Positions 30,749 to 41,761 of a DNA stretch of 64,000 bases are shown here, one piece after another. The stretch comes from Debaryomyces hansenii CBS767. Lineage: Eukaryota > Ascomycota > Pichiomycetes > Serinales > Debaryomycetaceae. The stretch is from assembly GCF_000006445.2 (NCBI RefSeq), contig NC_006048.2, positions 186,001-250,000 on the forward strand. Reading direction: 5' to 3'. The translations under genes and the position numbers were made by a program. The notes under the pieces are model-generated. The model ran no database searches. It saw only the letters and a program-made list of their open reading frames with translations, and was not told the DNA's origin. Position 1 is the first letter of the stretch, and every line of letters starts with the position of its first letter.

Positions 30749-33700
30749 ATGAGTAGGTTCGTGCTGGATACTTCCACTTCTCAAAGCTCTACTGCGATGA
30801 ATATCCGCAAATTTATTAGAGATACGGAGCTCAGTGATCATAGAGCAAATAGAGATACATCTACTTTGCCGTCTACGACGAACCAGTCCAACAAGGAGCC
30901 CGAGGAGAAGTACCTGATAAACGATAGTCACGAGCCGTCTTTTCATTTTATTAATAAGAGTTTGATGGACCAAATCAATAGATCAGATCACATAGATAAA
31001 AGCCAAACTTCAGACCAGATGGGGCCTGTGAAGACGATTTCGGGCCAACAAGAGTATGGCAAGAAAGACGTAACTGGGACAAATGAAAATAACGAGAACA
31101 AACAGAATAGCGATAATAATGAGCATGATAATGGCAATAATTCGTATCAGAACAAATTGAAATACTTGCCCAATTCTGATTTCAAATACGATAGCAACAA
31201 CTCGTTTAGCATGAATTCGATGAATTCGCCAATATCGATACCGAACACATTCAAATACAAGTCGCATCCTAATGCGAAAACTAAATCCCAGCTAGGAGTT
31301 TCTCAAGTGGACAGTGTTCCAGAAGTAGAAGAGCATTCTATCCTTATTCCTACTAAGAACAAAGGCGATTCGCAGCATGATTCCGATACACCACCCATGA
31401 AGACTTCCACTATAAAACATATACAACAAGAAGAACACAATTCTTTGAATAATGCTGATTTCAATGCCACCCCCGACTGGATGCCGGAAGAACTTGCTGA
31501 TAAATGGGTACCACCGAAATCTTTTGAAATCCAAAACCTTGAAAACCTAGACCAAGGTGATTTTGGATCTTCGGTTAGGATTACAAAACAAACAGACTCA
31601 AATCGGGATTTGGATATGAATCTACAATTTTCTTCTACTAATACGATGATCCACAATTCAAAGCCCATGGTGAATGAGACCCCTATGTGGAAAAAGGCTT
31701 CGAAGGAATACGAGTCAAATAGAAAATCACAACCTCAATTGCATAATATTTTCCTTTCGATGGACAGTCTGAAAGAAGAAGGTACTAACATAGATAAATC
31801 AGCATATATTAGTCGAGGTGTACAAGGTGAAAGAGAACACGAATCGGAACCGAACAATAATTCAGCCTCGTCTACCTTATCAACACCCATGGCATCAATA
31901 TCCAATAAAAGTGGTACCGCATTAACAAAGAATCAAATAATTCAATTGGAGAATATTCTAGAGGGAGAGGGTAAAGGCAAACCTAATGATTTTTTATTAC
32001 ATGTCCCAAACCCGGAATCACCATTGAAATTATTCGGAGATAAATATAATACTTTTACTAAGGGGAAATTGACAGATCTTCTTCAAAAGATTAACACCAA
32101 GACGCCCTCATCTGTAAATCCCCAGAAAAGTGTTGAAAATAAGAAGAATAAATATGGCGAAGCAATTCCAGACTCCTCAAACCCACTCGAAGAGCCTCAC
32201 CTAAGAATTAAGAATTTTACAAAGTCAGGAACTTATACAGAAGAGCAATTCCTACAAAATGCAAATAATATATTCAATAATATTCAAAGGAGGGGATTTA
32301 AAATGAATCAAGACCTCACGCATGATATGAGCTATGCGGATGGCAGACAGCGTTCATTATCATCGGCTGTAAATTCTCAGTCTACAGCTACTTCAACACC
32401 TAAAAATATTAAAGTTAATGATATTGATAAAATCACGTCCGAAGATGAATATTCATCCTTCACAAGTGGGTTTGAAGAACACGAAAGCACAGAATTTCCG
32501 CAATACAATACTGACAGAGGTCATGCTGAAACTCATCAAAATGAGTATACTTCGTTTGATCAAAGCAATTCTGTGAAAGATAATGAAAACGCCAGCTTTT
32601 CGAATTTATCACCACGTAATTTACAAGCATTACAAAGGGAATTAACTCATTCGAACGAAAGCATATATACAATTGATGAGGGATATACAGAAGATAGGAA
32701 CTCCAATAAAAACTTTAAAGAGTCAAACGTAAACCACGGTGAAAAATCAGAAGGAAATCCAAACGAAATTAAATATTTTGCCAACAGACTAGAAGAATTG
32801 GAAAGAATGATGAAAGATCTTAACGTGAATGCATATCAAGCTGATATTCAAAAATTGGAGAATGAAAACACTAGGTTGAAACACGAGTTAGAAAGGAGAA
32901 CATCTAGTAATGGAAATCAAGGAGACGGTTGTGAAGTAGTCATTGACGACATAGACTTTACTAATGACGATTTGAGTCAAATGCAAGATTTTATCAAGTG
33001 GAAACGGGCATCTCAATTGCGGTTACAAAACAATAATTCCTTGAATGGTTCTCCGATACTGAAACTGAAAGAGAAGAGTGGCAACCAGCATCCCATTATT
33101 AGAGGTAGAGTAGAACCCGGAATTGAATTACCCGTAGCATACGATAACATGATTCTTGATACAAAGAACCAGAAATGGATAGCAAATGACAAAGAAAATC
33201 AATATCACGGCAGTTTGGATTCGATTGAAGATTTGTTGTCACGCTCGGAAGAAAACGAAGAGAGAGGAGAACTAAACAACACGAATAACATTCTTGGTGA
33301 GGGTAAACCTTCGACTAAATCAAGAAAAATTGCCAGAAGAAATAATGATAGTAAATTGGAAGTTTCATTTAATTTACCTAATATGACCGACGAAATACAT
33401 GAAACAACTCACGAATACGAAGACAAATCCCCATCATTGAATAATGTTACTCATATATCTCAAATTAATGATATGACTTTTTCACAAACAAAGAAGAAAT
33501 TGGTAGCAGTTATAACTGACATTTTATCAGTTGGACAAAATTTTAGACCTATTAACTGGGAGAAAGTAACAGATATCGCTATGACAGGATATCAATTGGA
33601 TAGTATAAAAGATTTGAATAAGTTTCTTCCCAGATTGAATAACGTGGATCTCTCAGATAATAATATCAAATTTTTAGATGGACTTCCTAAGAGAGTCCTT

Positions 33701-35026
33701 AATTTGAATGTCTCTCACAATGATATTGAACATATGACATCTTTCAACAAATATCATGATTTACAACATTTGAACGTATCATTTAATAAATTGAGTAATC
33801 TTTCAAACGTGAGTAACAATATTCATTTAACGGAATTGACCGCTCTTAATAATAAGTTGGTATCGATCGATGGTATCAGAAAATTAGAAAATTTGACAAG
33901 AATCGATGTCTCTCAGAATGATTTGATGGGAGAAATTGATTTTGCAAACTTTAAACTAGTAAACTTACAAGAGCTAAATATTTCAGAGAATAGTATCCAG
34001 TCATTAAGCGGTTTAGAGTGCTTGCCAAGGTTAAGAATATTGAACGCAAATGAAAACCAAATTATGCATATCTCATGTATGGAGAAACATTCGCACTTGA
34101 AGAAAATGCTTCTTAAACTGAATAACTTACAGAAGTTAAATTTAGAACCGTATCCATTTATAAGATGTCTAAGGATTGATGGGAATAATCTAAACGTGGT
34201 TACTGATTTTAAGAAATTGAGGCATTTGGAAGAGCTATCTTGCAAATCTCAAAATAATCCTGATGTGATAAATAATATGTTGAACGGATCTAATGATATA
34301 CTGAAGTTAGATCTATCTGGAAATGGTAATTTTGATTTATTTCCTAATAATCCCAATGTCAGTGGATTAAATCATAATATTCATTATGAACCATTCTTGA
34401 ATTTAAATGTCCTAGTGTTATCAGCGATGAATCTTTCTAAACTCCCAGCTGATTTTGCAGCTTCATTTCCAAATATCAGAGAATTGAATTTAAATTTTAA
34501 TAACTTAAGCAACATTGCGGCATTATCAAAAATGCAGAATATAAAGCGATTGTACATGGTGAGTAACAATGTGAGAGAGATAGGAAGTGTTGTTGAGAGC
34601 TTAAAGGGAGTACGTAATACCTTGCGAGTATTAGATTTAAGATTAAATCCTATCAACATATTGGTTTACCCTTACGTTTTTAACCCTCAGGAATTGGACT
34701 ATTTACAATTGGAAATAGGTAATAAGACTGAGGGAGCACCGATACAATTAGAAACATTAGATGACATAGAGAGCTTTGCGATCCACTATGAATCATTGAC
34801 CAGAAACCATGAAGATTGGTCTGAAAGAGATTCAAAGTTTTTTTCTCATTTGAAATCCAATGCAAATCTGGAAAAAGCAAAACATAGATATAATTATGAA
34901 ACTTTATTGATAAATTTCTTCAACCACTTAAGAAAACTAGATGGAGGCATGATCACATACGATAAAAGAGTTTCCTTAACAAAGAGGTCTAAATTGGAGG
35001 ATGTGCATGGGTTAATTCAATCATAA
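30749..35026 (+). CDS. NUD1: Spindle pole body leucine-rich repeat scaffold Nud1
   Basis: Homologue of S. cerevisiae Nud1 and S. pombe Cdc11, the outer-plaque scaffold that anchors mitotic exit network components and astral microtubules. The first 950 residues are polar, Ser/Asn/Glu-rich and probably disordered, with many possible phosphosites. A short coiled coil lies near residues 675-715 (YFANRLEELERMMKDL). The C-terminal 420 residues carry a run of leucine-rich repeats of the SDS22-like type (LNNVDLSDNNIKFLDG, LTRIDVSQNDL, LQELNISENSI). A cap follows and ends VHGLIQS. At 1425 residues it is far longer than the 851-residue S. cerevisiae protein, because of the N-terminal part. Confidence 0.88.
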   Translation: MSRFVLDTSTSQSSTAMNIRKFIRDTELSDHRANRDTSTLPSTTNQSNKEPEEKYLINDSHEPSFHFINKSLMDQINRSDHIDKSQTSDQMGPVKTISGQQEYGKKDVTGTNENNENKQNSDNNEHDNGNNSYQNKLKYLPNSDFKYDSNNSFSMNSMNSPISIPNTFKYKSHPNAKTKSQLGVSQVDSVPEVEEHSILIPTKNKGDSQHDSDTPPMKTSTIKHIQQEEHNSLNNADFNATPDWMPEELADKWVPPKSFEIQNLENLDQGDFGSSVRITKQTDSNRDLDMNLQFSSTNTMIHNSKPMVNETPMWKKASKEYESNRKSQPQLHNIFLSMDSLKEEGTNIDKSAYISRGVQGEREHESEPNNNSASSTLSTPMASISNKSGTALTKNQIIQLENILEGEGKGKPNDFLLHVPNPESPLKLFGDKYNTFTKGKLTDLLQKINTKTPSSVNPQKSVENKKNKYGEAIPDSSNPLEEPHLRIKNFTKSGTYTEEQFLQNANNIFNNIQRRGFKMNQDLTHDMSYADGRQRSLSSAVNSQSTATSTPKNIKVNDIDKITSEDEYSSFTSGFEEHESTEFPQYNTDRGHAETHQNEYTSFDQSNSVKDNENASFSNLSPRNLQALQRELTHSNESIYTIDEGYTEDRNSNKNFKESNVNHGEKSEGNPNEIKYFANRLEELERMMKDLNVNAYQADIQKLENENTRLKHELERRTSSNGNQGDGCEVVIDDIDFTNDDLSQMQDFIKWKRASQLRLQNNNSLNGSPILKLKEKSGNQHPIIRGRVEPGIELPVAYDNMILDTKNQKWIANDKENQYHGSLDSIEDLLSRSEENEERGELNNTNNILGEGKPSTKSRKIARRNNDSKLEVSFNLPNMTDEIHETTHEYEDKSPSLNNVTHISQINDMTFSQTKKKLVAVITDILSVGQNFRPINWEKVTDIAMTGYQLDSIKDLNKFLPRLNNVDLSDNNIKFLDGLPKRVLNLNVSHNDIEHMTSFNKYHDLQHLNVSFNKLSNLSNVSNNIHLTELTALNNKLVSIDGIRKLENLTRIDVSQNDLMGEIDFANFKLVNLQELNISENSIQSLSGLECLPRLRILNANENQIMHISCMEKHSHLKKMLLKLNNLQKLNLEPYPFIRCLRIDGNNLNVVTDFKKLRHLEELSCKSQNNPDVINNMLNGSNDILKLDLSGNGNFDLFPNNPNVSGLNHNIHYEPFLNLNVLVLSAMNLSKLPADFAASFPNIRELNLNFNNLSNIAALSKMQNIKRLYMVSNNVREIGSVVESLKGVRNTLRVLDLRLNPINILVYPYVFNPQELDYLQLEIGNKTEGAPIQLETLDDIESFAIHYESLTRNHEDWSERDSKFFSHLKSNANLEKAKHRYNYETLLINFFNHLRKLDGGMITYDKRVSLTKRSKLEDVHGLIQS

Positions 35027-35511
35027 TTTGCATAGCTAAATAAAATCCGTTATAGGTACCTTGAATATAAAAATAAAAGAAATCACTAAATAATATGTAA
35101 ACCTAATATGGCAGGATAATACATGTACTATTTTGCCAGTTCTTATTTATATATACATTACTGCTTATCCCAGTCCTTGAGCATCTATCAATAATTAAAG
35201 CTGTTATCCAATTCCTATAATCAAACAATCTCTTAACATATAGACTTAGACGATTATATACTGTATAGATTATTACACGAAAGCCATATCAATTTCAGTA
35301 GGACAACAATCAATTGTAAAAGCATAGTTTGACAGGCGTCAGCAATAAATTTCTGTAGTTATTGCCTAATTAGGTAAGCGATCAAAAAAATACCTTTTGT
35401 TCGATCTACACTTTTCATTTCCTTCATCGCATCTACAGTAATGATAATCCTTTAATCAATCAATCTAATTAATAATTGGGTATTCAAATTTTAAATTAGT
35501 CTAATCAAAGA
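35027..35511. other. Intergenic NUD1-ERV14
   Basis: 485 bases of AT-rich sequence with the NUD1 3' end and ERV14 promoter. No gene or RNA is recognised. Confidence 0.45.
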
Positions 35512-36040
35512 ATGTCAGGTGAAAGTTGGTATGTAGAGGACCTTTATTTTTCTAGTTCATGGATATATAAACTGGCTCGTATTCTCGTTTTGAATAGCTA
35601 GTGTGCCATTTTTCAGAATTTCAAAATACTAACATCAAAATAGGTTATTTATTTTAGCTGTTGTTGTTAACGCTGTTAACTTGTTTGCTCAAGTTTTCTT
35701 TACTATCATGTATTCGGATTTAGAATGTGATTATATTAATCCAATTGAATTATGTAACAAATTAAATCCATGGTTTATCCCAGAAGGTGGTTTACATGCT
35801 TTCATTACTGCATTATTCTTGGTTAATGGATACTGGTTTGTCTTTTTATTGAATTTGCCATTACTTGCATTTAACGTCAACAAATTTTTAAATAAGAATC
35901 ACTTGTTGGATGCGACAGAAATTTTCAGAACTTTATCTAAACATAAGAAGGAATCATTTATCAAGTTAGGTTTCCATTTATTGATGTTCTTCTTCTTCTT
36001 GTACAGAATGATTATGGCTTTAATTGCTGATGATAGCTAA
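35512..36040 (+). CDS. ERV14: COPII cargo receptor Erv14 (spliced)
   Basis: Cornichon-family cargo receptor that loads transmembrane proteins into ER-derived COPII vesicles. Exon 1 (35512-35528) encodes MSGES and two bases of a Trp codon. Exon 2 (35644-36040) continues with [20 protein letters not shown], matching the family N-terminus, where the first membrane segment begins. The whole protein is 137 residues with three hydrophobic segments. Conserved stretches include [25 protein letters not shown] and [11 protein letters not shown]. An unspliced reading would miss the start of the first membrane helix. It is convergent with AME1. Confidence 0.96.
35529..35643 (+). other. ERV14 intron (predicted)
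   Basis: A 115-base intron with donor GTATGT at 35529-35534, branch site TACTAAC at 35627-35633 and acceptor AG at 35642-35643, about ten bases from the branch adenine. Splicing gives a continuous frame with the family's [10 protein letters not shown] start. Confidence 0.93.
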
Positions 36041-36287
36041 GTAGGTTAAACCAATGATATTTTGCAGCAGGAGTTCAATCTATCGAAGTAGCCTATACTT
36101 ATTCATGAAGCATTATAGAATTGAATAACTTTAATATAATCACATTCAACTTCTGCATAAACATGCTGTACTTTTTAATATTGTTTTACTATTTCAGATT
36201 TTATCTATTTCTACTACTCGTCTTTAATATTTATATTTATATATATTAAGCTTGTAATTAAATTTAATTATATACGTTTAATTACTA

Positions 36288-37787
36288 TTATGATAGCTCG
36301 TTCTCTATTTTACTTAACTTTTTATTAATTAAGATCAACTTTTTAAACATGCCTGAGTTAGGATTAATTACTTTACTTAAGGTAAATATGTCCTTGTCAA
36401 TCGCTTCTCCCGTACTCTTGTTGTTTTGTTCGGGTATTTCTGAGGAGTTACGATTGCCTGCTTTATATCCATCTACCGTGCTAGATAAAGATTGTAATTT
36501 ATTTGTCATCTTATTAAAATTTTTGAATTTTGACCTCTCATTTTGATAATTGCCTCTCATTTTATTCAACTCTGAGCCTATATCTGTATGACTTTTCTTT
36601 AATTCAAATATTTTATTTCTTAGTTGTGTTTTCTTTTTTTGAATTTCATTTATCTCTTGTGAAATATCATTGATATTGGCATGAGCATCAAATAAGTAGC
36701 CTAAATGATGCAAAACATGATTTTTAAACTCATTATGGATTAAAGGTTCGTTCAATATCTGTGAGTTCGAATTTACTGGATTGAAATTTTCGATCAAATG
36801 CTTGATTACGTCCAATGTATTTATTCTCAATCGTTTATCTCGATTCTGACTTGTTATTATACGCTCAGTGTTAATATACATCGGTTTCTGAGTTTCATTG
36901 GGCCTGGTTTTTGCAAGCGACACGGGCTTTTTATTCTCATAAATGTTTGGCCTCAAACTTTTACGCTTGGGCTGAATGGGTTTCGAGCTTGTCTTTTCGT
37001 CATAATCTTTTTCGATTCTATAACTAGGAGTTTCCTTTCTAAGGATCCTAGCTGATCTTCGTGGAGTATCTGTAGCCATATTCTCGATACTACTGGTAGT
37101 TTCCGTACCTTTCCGTGGCCGTCCCCTCTTCCTCTTTATTTTAGGAGTAGCTGCAATTTCTTCGGGTTTGGTTATCTTTCTAGGCCTACCTCTACCCCTT
37201 TTTTCTGGCTTCTTAGCATCTTCCTGATTTAATTCCTGAACGGGATTAGTATTAGACGTGCTGTCTTCATGAAAATCATCGTCAAATTCATCTCCGAATT
37301 GAATATCATCTGGCGTGTCGTCGTTCTCTGTTTGAGTCGAATCTTTCATGCGTTTAGAATCTTCGTCCATTTCAGTTTTAACGCCATTTACAAATGTCTT
37401 TCCGTTATTATGTACTGGCGAAGAATCTGATTCGTCTATGGCTTCCTTATGCGTGTTTTGAGTTCCATCAGGCAGTAGATTGTCAGAATTCATATCGTTT
37501 ACACCTTCAGAATTTATTGTCATACGATTCCTAAACCTAGGCAAGTCCTTAATATCTTCATTATTTATGAGTGCTGATTTCAATTTCTTTGACTCTCTTT
37601 CTATTGACAACCTTCTTGCATTTTTAGATACTGTTGGAACAATTCTTAGCGTGTCTGCTAGCACATTTCTCTTTCTATAAAATGATATATTAGTTATTTC
37701 CTTTCCGTATTAAGTTGTAATCGTTTGAACATACCCTGGTCCTCGTTTCCTAAACTCTTTTTTGGCTAGTCTATCCTCATTGGACAT
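36288..37787 (-). CDS. AME1: Kinetochore COMA subunit Ame1/CENP-U (spliced), with AT-hooks
   Basis: Inner kinetochore protein of the COMA (CCAN) complex that links centromeric chromatin to the Mtw1 complex. The C-terminal third resembles S. cerevisiae Ame1: a helical domain (TLDVIKHLIENFNP), a coiled coil, and the end VINPNSGMFKKLILINKKLS matching [22 protein letters not shown]. The long frame lacks an N-terminal ATG. A 53-base exon at 37735-37787 joined to 36288-37674 adds MSNEDRLAKKEFRKRGPGKR, giving 479 residues. This resembles the Ame1 N-terminal Mtw1-binding motif (MDRDTKLAFRLRG). Two AT-hook cores (RGRPRK) are at about residues 179-184 and 201-206, followed by acidic or basic linkers. 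Orthology is inferred from motifs at both ends. Confidence 0.8.
37675..37734 (-). other. AME1 intron (predicted)
   Basis: A 60-base intron on the minus strand. The donor is GTATGT (37734-37729), a branch-like TAACTAAT lies at 37696-37689 and the acceptor is TTTATAG ending at 37675. It joins the split codon GG|A in frame. The branch is off the TACTAAC consensus. Confidence 0.78.
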
Positions 37788-38038
37788 TATTGATAGCCCT
37801 ACCTTTGGTGTAGATGTATATTTATTTTGATAAGAATTTATATTATAGTGCAATAAACGATTCGCACATAGCGAATAACATCCATACATTTTATAAGAGG
37901 AACTACAACTAAAACTAGTCTACATTTAACAGTATTAAAATAGTAAAAAATTATATTAACCATTCACTATCTTGGTTTTTTTGAGATGCACAATAAACTA
38001 TACAATATATAAAATAATATTAAAAATTATCAAATAAT

Positions 38039-38473
38039 TTATTGTTGGGAGAAGTGTTCCAATAAAATGTTTCTTTCATCGGAATCGTTACCCCAGTTCT
38101 TGACAACAACACAAGAAGCACCAACGACCTTTCTGGCGTTACCTTCTCTGTCTAATTGACATAAACCAGCCCATTCACCTAATAATTTGGCGTCAGAGAC
38201 CTTGATCAATGGGATCTTTTCTTCTGGTTCGTTACATAAAGCTTCAACTAACTTAATAATAGATTCTTCAGTAACAGAGTCACATAAGACACATAATTGA
38301 GCTTCACCTCTAGATAAAGCCTTAGAGGCTTCTCTTAAACCTCTGGCTAAACCATCGTGAACTAAAGAAGTTCTTAAGACAACTTTTAAAGCATCTTCGA
38401 TGGAAATAGAGCCGGATTCTTGTTGTTCAACGGCAACTTCTTCGACAACTGGTTGTTCTTCAATGTCAGACAT
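38039..38473 (-). CDS. RPS12: 40S ribosomal protein S12 (eS12)
   Basis: Eukaryote-specific small-subunit ribosomal protein of the L7Ae fold. At 144 residues it has an acidic N-terminal tail ([17 protein letters not shown]). The conserved body includes [31 protein letters not shown] and LGEWAGLC. The ATG at 38473 is clear and codon use is highly biased. A CCCTA-containing element (38650-38657) about 180 bases upstream resembles a Tbf1 site, which is common in Candida ribosomal protein promoters. It lies between AME1 and MRS6, all on the minus strand. Confidence 0.98.
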   Translation of the reverse strand: MSDIEEQPVVEEVAVEQQESGSISIEDALKVVLRTSLVHDGLARGLREASKALSRGEAQLCVLCDSVTEESIIKLVEALCNEPEEKIPLIKVSDAKLLGEWAGLCQLDREGNARKVVGASCVVVKNWGNDSDERNILLEHFSQQ

Positions 38474-39047
38474 ATTTGATATAATTAGACTTCTTCGACA
38501 GGGATTTTCTGCTCAGTAAAGAACAAGAAGAACTATTATAAAGAGGTGCGCACGGAAATTTTTCAGTATTGAGGTTAGCGCATGAACGGTATAAAAAAAA
38601 AATTTAAATGGAAAATTACACAAAATGTTTTTCTGTTCTTTGGGGCTTCAACCCTAGTACTACTAAACAGTATACATTTTGGCTGCAATATGTATGGTAT
38701 ATAACTTATCATGCATTGCAGTATAGTAAAGTTATAGTGGAAGAAAACTGCCGTATATACAGCTATATCTAATACTTAACTTATTAGATTAATATCATAT
38801 ATATGTATATATAGTACACGTTGTAGGCATATTAGACATTAGTCGATTAATTATGAAGAGTATAAATAAATAAGTCCAGATAAAGAGACAAGAAATTAAT
38901 GTTCGTATTAACGATAACAAGGAAGTGAACATAGACAGTGTCAAGAAGGTCTGGGAAATAACGATAAAAAGAAAATAGAATTAACCAAAAAATTATTTTC
39001 TTATTACAACGACGAATAATCAAAGACTCTTGTAAATATAAATTGGA
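38474..39047. other. RPS12 promoter and MRS6 3' region
   Basis: 574 bases. The RPS12-proximal part has poly-A runs and the Tbf1-like AACCCTAG. The rest is AT-rich with no gene recognised. Confidence 0.5.
38650..38657. promoter_or_regulatory. Tbf1-like site upstream of RPS12
   Basis: AACCCTAG on the plus strand, similar to the telomere-repeat-like Tbf1 motif. In Candida species Tbf1 is known to drive ribosomal protein genes. The site is about 180 bases from the RPS12 start. Confidence 0.4.
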
Positions 39048-40931
39048 TTATAATTCCATTTCGTCAGCACCGAATGGTTCATGATGTCCTTCGTCATCAA
39101 GCACACTGTCCAATATAGGCGAGCCAATATTGTTGGTAGTGGTAGAATCTGAAGTAGTTTTGGAATTGGTGCTAGGTGCTTGGTGGTTGTTGTAATCATC
39201 GTCCTCGTCTTCAAAATCAACATCGAAAAAATCCTCGTCAGATCCTGTAATTCTAGAGAAAATCAGTTTGCATTCACCAATTATACCATCGTAACTAATT
39301 TCGGACGATGGCATATTTGAGAAAATAATATCTTCGGCGTCGCTAATGGTAGCAGAAGATACATTATTCTCTGGTGTTGGCGCTATAACATTTGATAAGT
39401 CAGGCTTTACAAAAGTCTTTTGAACATACCCGAGCTTGCAAACAATTTCTAATTTCTCTTCAGGAACAAAGCTTTGTAACGATTCGCCTAATTTGATCGA
39501 GTTAACCAACACTGGGGTACCTTGGGCACTCAAAACAAAATCTTTATCATCTAAAACTTCATCTAAATTATTGGACGATTCACGCAATATAGCTGACTCC
39601 ATCTTTTCATGTGCACATTCCAAGTCTTGCTTTGCTTTATTCAAGTCTTGCTCACTACTATGTGAGAACCAAACTGCTTGTCCCTCGGGACATACACCAG
39701 AACCCCCATTTTGTATTATAACTTGAACACTTTGCTGGTTACTAGTTGGTAAAGAGTTTGGTGGGAATACCACAATGGCAGATGTTTCTTGTTCTGACAT
39801 CCATTCTTTACAATCGTTTTTCACAATTGTCACTAATCTAGTCACGTTATAAGGTTTTAAGTCTTCCGTTATTTCATTATAACTTTGCTGCAAAAACTTT
39901 GGCATTTGAGTAGGTGATACAACAACTTTTTCGTTGATTTTGATATTACTGCCGTCATTGAACCTTGCAATCTTCAGTTGTGGATCATAATCAACTAAAG
40001 TAGTGTTTAGCTTGTAAGTTGTACCGGCAACTGCAGCGCTACGACAAAATCCTTGTGAAATTTCACCGGGACCACCATATTTCAGGACCATCACCGGAAA
40101 GTTACCATAAACATCAAATGAGACCAAAAATCTCTTTATTCTAGTTAACGCCTCTGGTGTTTTCGTTGTTGTCTTAGCGCATAAACCAATCGAATAAACC
40201 AATTCGTTAATTTGGGGCGTTTCAAGGTTAAAATTTTTAGTTAAAAACTCGCCGATTGGAACGTTAGCATTATCCTGTAGCATACTCTTCTTGTTCTGAT
40301 CATTATTATCTTGTAAAACAAATTTCAAAAATTTCATAAGATACCTCTTAGTCACCAACGATAACGATTGATCCGTGAAGATATCCTCTTTCGTAGTGTT
40401 TGAGAGTTTCTTATTAAAGTTATCGTTTTCGAAAACATGGAAGTTGCTTAAACTTTGGAATTCCAAGTACTTATAAACACGAGACTTAATTAAAAGGGAC
40501 AACAAGTCTGATTGAGCAAACATGATCTTAGGAGTCAAGTCAATACCATAATCTTTGCTGTGAAATTGATCTTTGAGTTTTCCCCCAGGCATATAGAATT
40601 GTGCATCATGGAAATGTTGTACCTTGCCTTGATTGACTTCCATACACCATTTTTTCAATTGGTCTATCGTCAACGTCGAAGTCAGATCACCATAGTACTG
40701 CTTATTATCGATATGCAATATTTCAACGCCTTGCCACGATAACGCAGCCGCCAATATGCTCTCGACCAATCCAGTACCCATAATCAACACGTCACAGTGG
40801 TCCATTTTCAAGCTATGCTCTTGTGGTTTCTCTAAACCAGCCAAGTGTGGAATGACCGGTGCAATATATGGCACGCTAGGTCTTCTTTCCGCCACAGATT
40901 TTCTTCTTTCCGATCTATTGAACGAACTCAT
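39048..40931 (-). CDS. MRS6: Rab escort protein (Rab geranylgeranyltransferase component A)
   Basis: Presents newly made Rab GTPases to the geranylgeranyltransferase and escorts the prenylated product to membranes. The GDI-like fold begins with the dinucleotide-type motif DVLIMGTGLVESILAAALSW and HIDNKQYYGDL. The segments PGEISQGFCRSAAVAGTTYKL and FVLSAQGTPVLVNSIKLG follow. The acidic C-terminus (DEDFFDVDFEDEDDDYN) is typical of fungal Mrs6. At 627 residues it is close to the 603-residue S. cerevisiae protein. The N-terminal 40 residues are basic and polar, before the GDI domain starts. Confidence 0.95.
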   Translation of the reverse strand: MSSFNRSERRKSVAERRPSVPYIAPVIPHLAGLEKPQEHSLKMDHCDVLIMGTGLVESILAAALSWQGVEILHIDNKQYYGDLTSTLTIDQLKKWCMEVNQGKVQHFHDAQFYMPGGKLKDQFHSKDYGIDLTPKIMFAQSDLLSLLIKSRVYKYLEFQSLSNFHVFENDNFNKKLSNTTKEDIFTDQSLSLVTKRYLMKFLKFVLQDNNDQNKKSMLQDNANVPIGEFLTKNFNLETPQINELVYSIGLCAKTTTKTPEALTRIKRFLVSFDVYGNFPVMVLKYGGPGEISQGFCRSAAVAGTTYKLNTTLVDYDPQLKIARFNDGSNIKINEKVVVSPTQMPKFLQQSYNEITEDLKPYNVTRLVTIVKNDCKEWMSEQETSAIVVFPPNSLPTSNQQSVQVIIQNGGSGVCPEGQAVWFSHSSEQDLNKAKQDLECAHEKMESAILRESSNNLDEVLDDKDFVLSAQGTPVLVNSIKLGESLQSFVPEEKLEIVCKLGYVQKTFVKPDLSNVIAPTPENNVSSATISDAEDIIFSNMPSSEISYDGIIGECKLIFSRITGSDEDFFDVDFEDEDDDYNNHQAPSTNSKTTSDSTTTNNIGSPILDSVLDDEGHHEPFGADEMEL

Positions 40932-41503
40932 TACACCTTATCTCCCGGACAGATGACTCAATAAATCAACGTTTCGTTTCTTCTATATGACTATCCAAAT
41001 TCCAGTAAACTTTGCTTTATTTGGACTATTCACTTGTAGAATCAATTGGGCTCCACAAATGTATTTTGGTTTTCTTCTCGTTACTCTTCTGATTATTCTC
41101 CGAGATAACTGAGACAAATTATGATAATCACAGAAACAATCGATTAAATAAATAATTTAGGCAACTGATTGTTAAGAGGATACGAATATAATTAACTATA
41201 TCTGTTTATACGAATAAACTTACTTTGATTGTAGTACTAATGATATAATAAATAAAAAATCTTACTAGAACAATCGTCGACTCCAAATTACACCCACGCA
41301 CAGTTCAACGGTGTAATTTTCGTAAACAGAAATATTTACCGCGTAAGCCATAGGATCACAACATTAGGTATATTTGACTTCCTATCGAGTCACGATCTCT
41401 TCTACATAGAGTGTATATATAGATTCTAAACCATTGACGATAATACTTGCAAGTATTTTATTTGTAAAACAACAGTCCTAATGATGAGTATACTCTCGAT
41501 TAC

Positions 41504-41510
41504 TGAGTCA
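41504..41510. promoter_or_regulatory. Gcn4-type site TGAGTCA
   Basis: Perfect TGAGTCA about 390 bases upstream of MET8 and 570 bases upstream of MRS6. It suggests general amino-acid control of MET8. Confidence 0.45.
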
Positions 41511-41761
41511 TTACACCTGAGTTCCGTTGGGCAATAACGATAAAGCCGAATATGCCCGTTAGGAGGTTCTTCCGGCAAGCCCAAAAACCTAGGGAGTAAT
41601 TAGTGCATTTTATGGACCCTCTGCAGTATGGCGCTATTACTGATTCGAGACAACAGCGGGGCTCACCTATGATGACGATTACCTCCAGTGAGAATAGCGG
41701 CCATTAGCGGCACGCAATGGCAATTGGGGAAAACCTATCACTAAAAGTCGCTATAACAAAA

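Noticed and set aside
41480..41643. Possible C/D box snoRNA (ATGATGA and several CTGA words)
   Set aside because: Box spacing is wrong, no terminal stem is formed, and such short words occur by chance.
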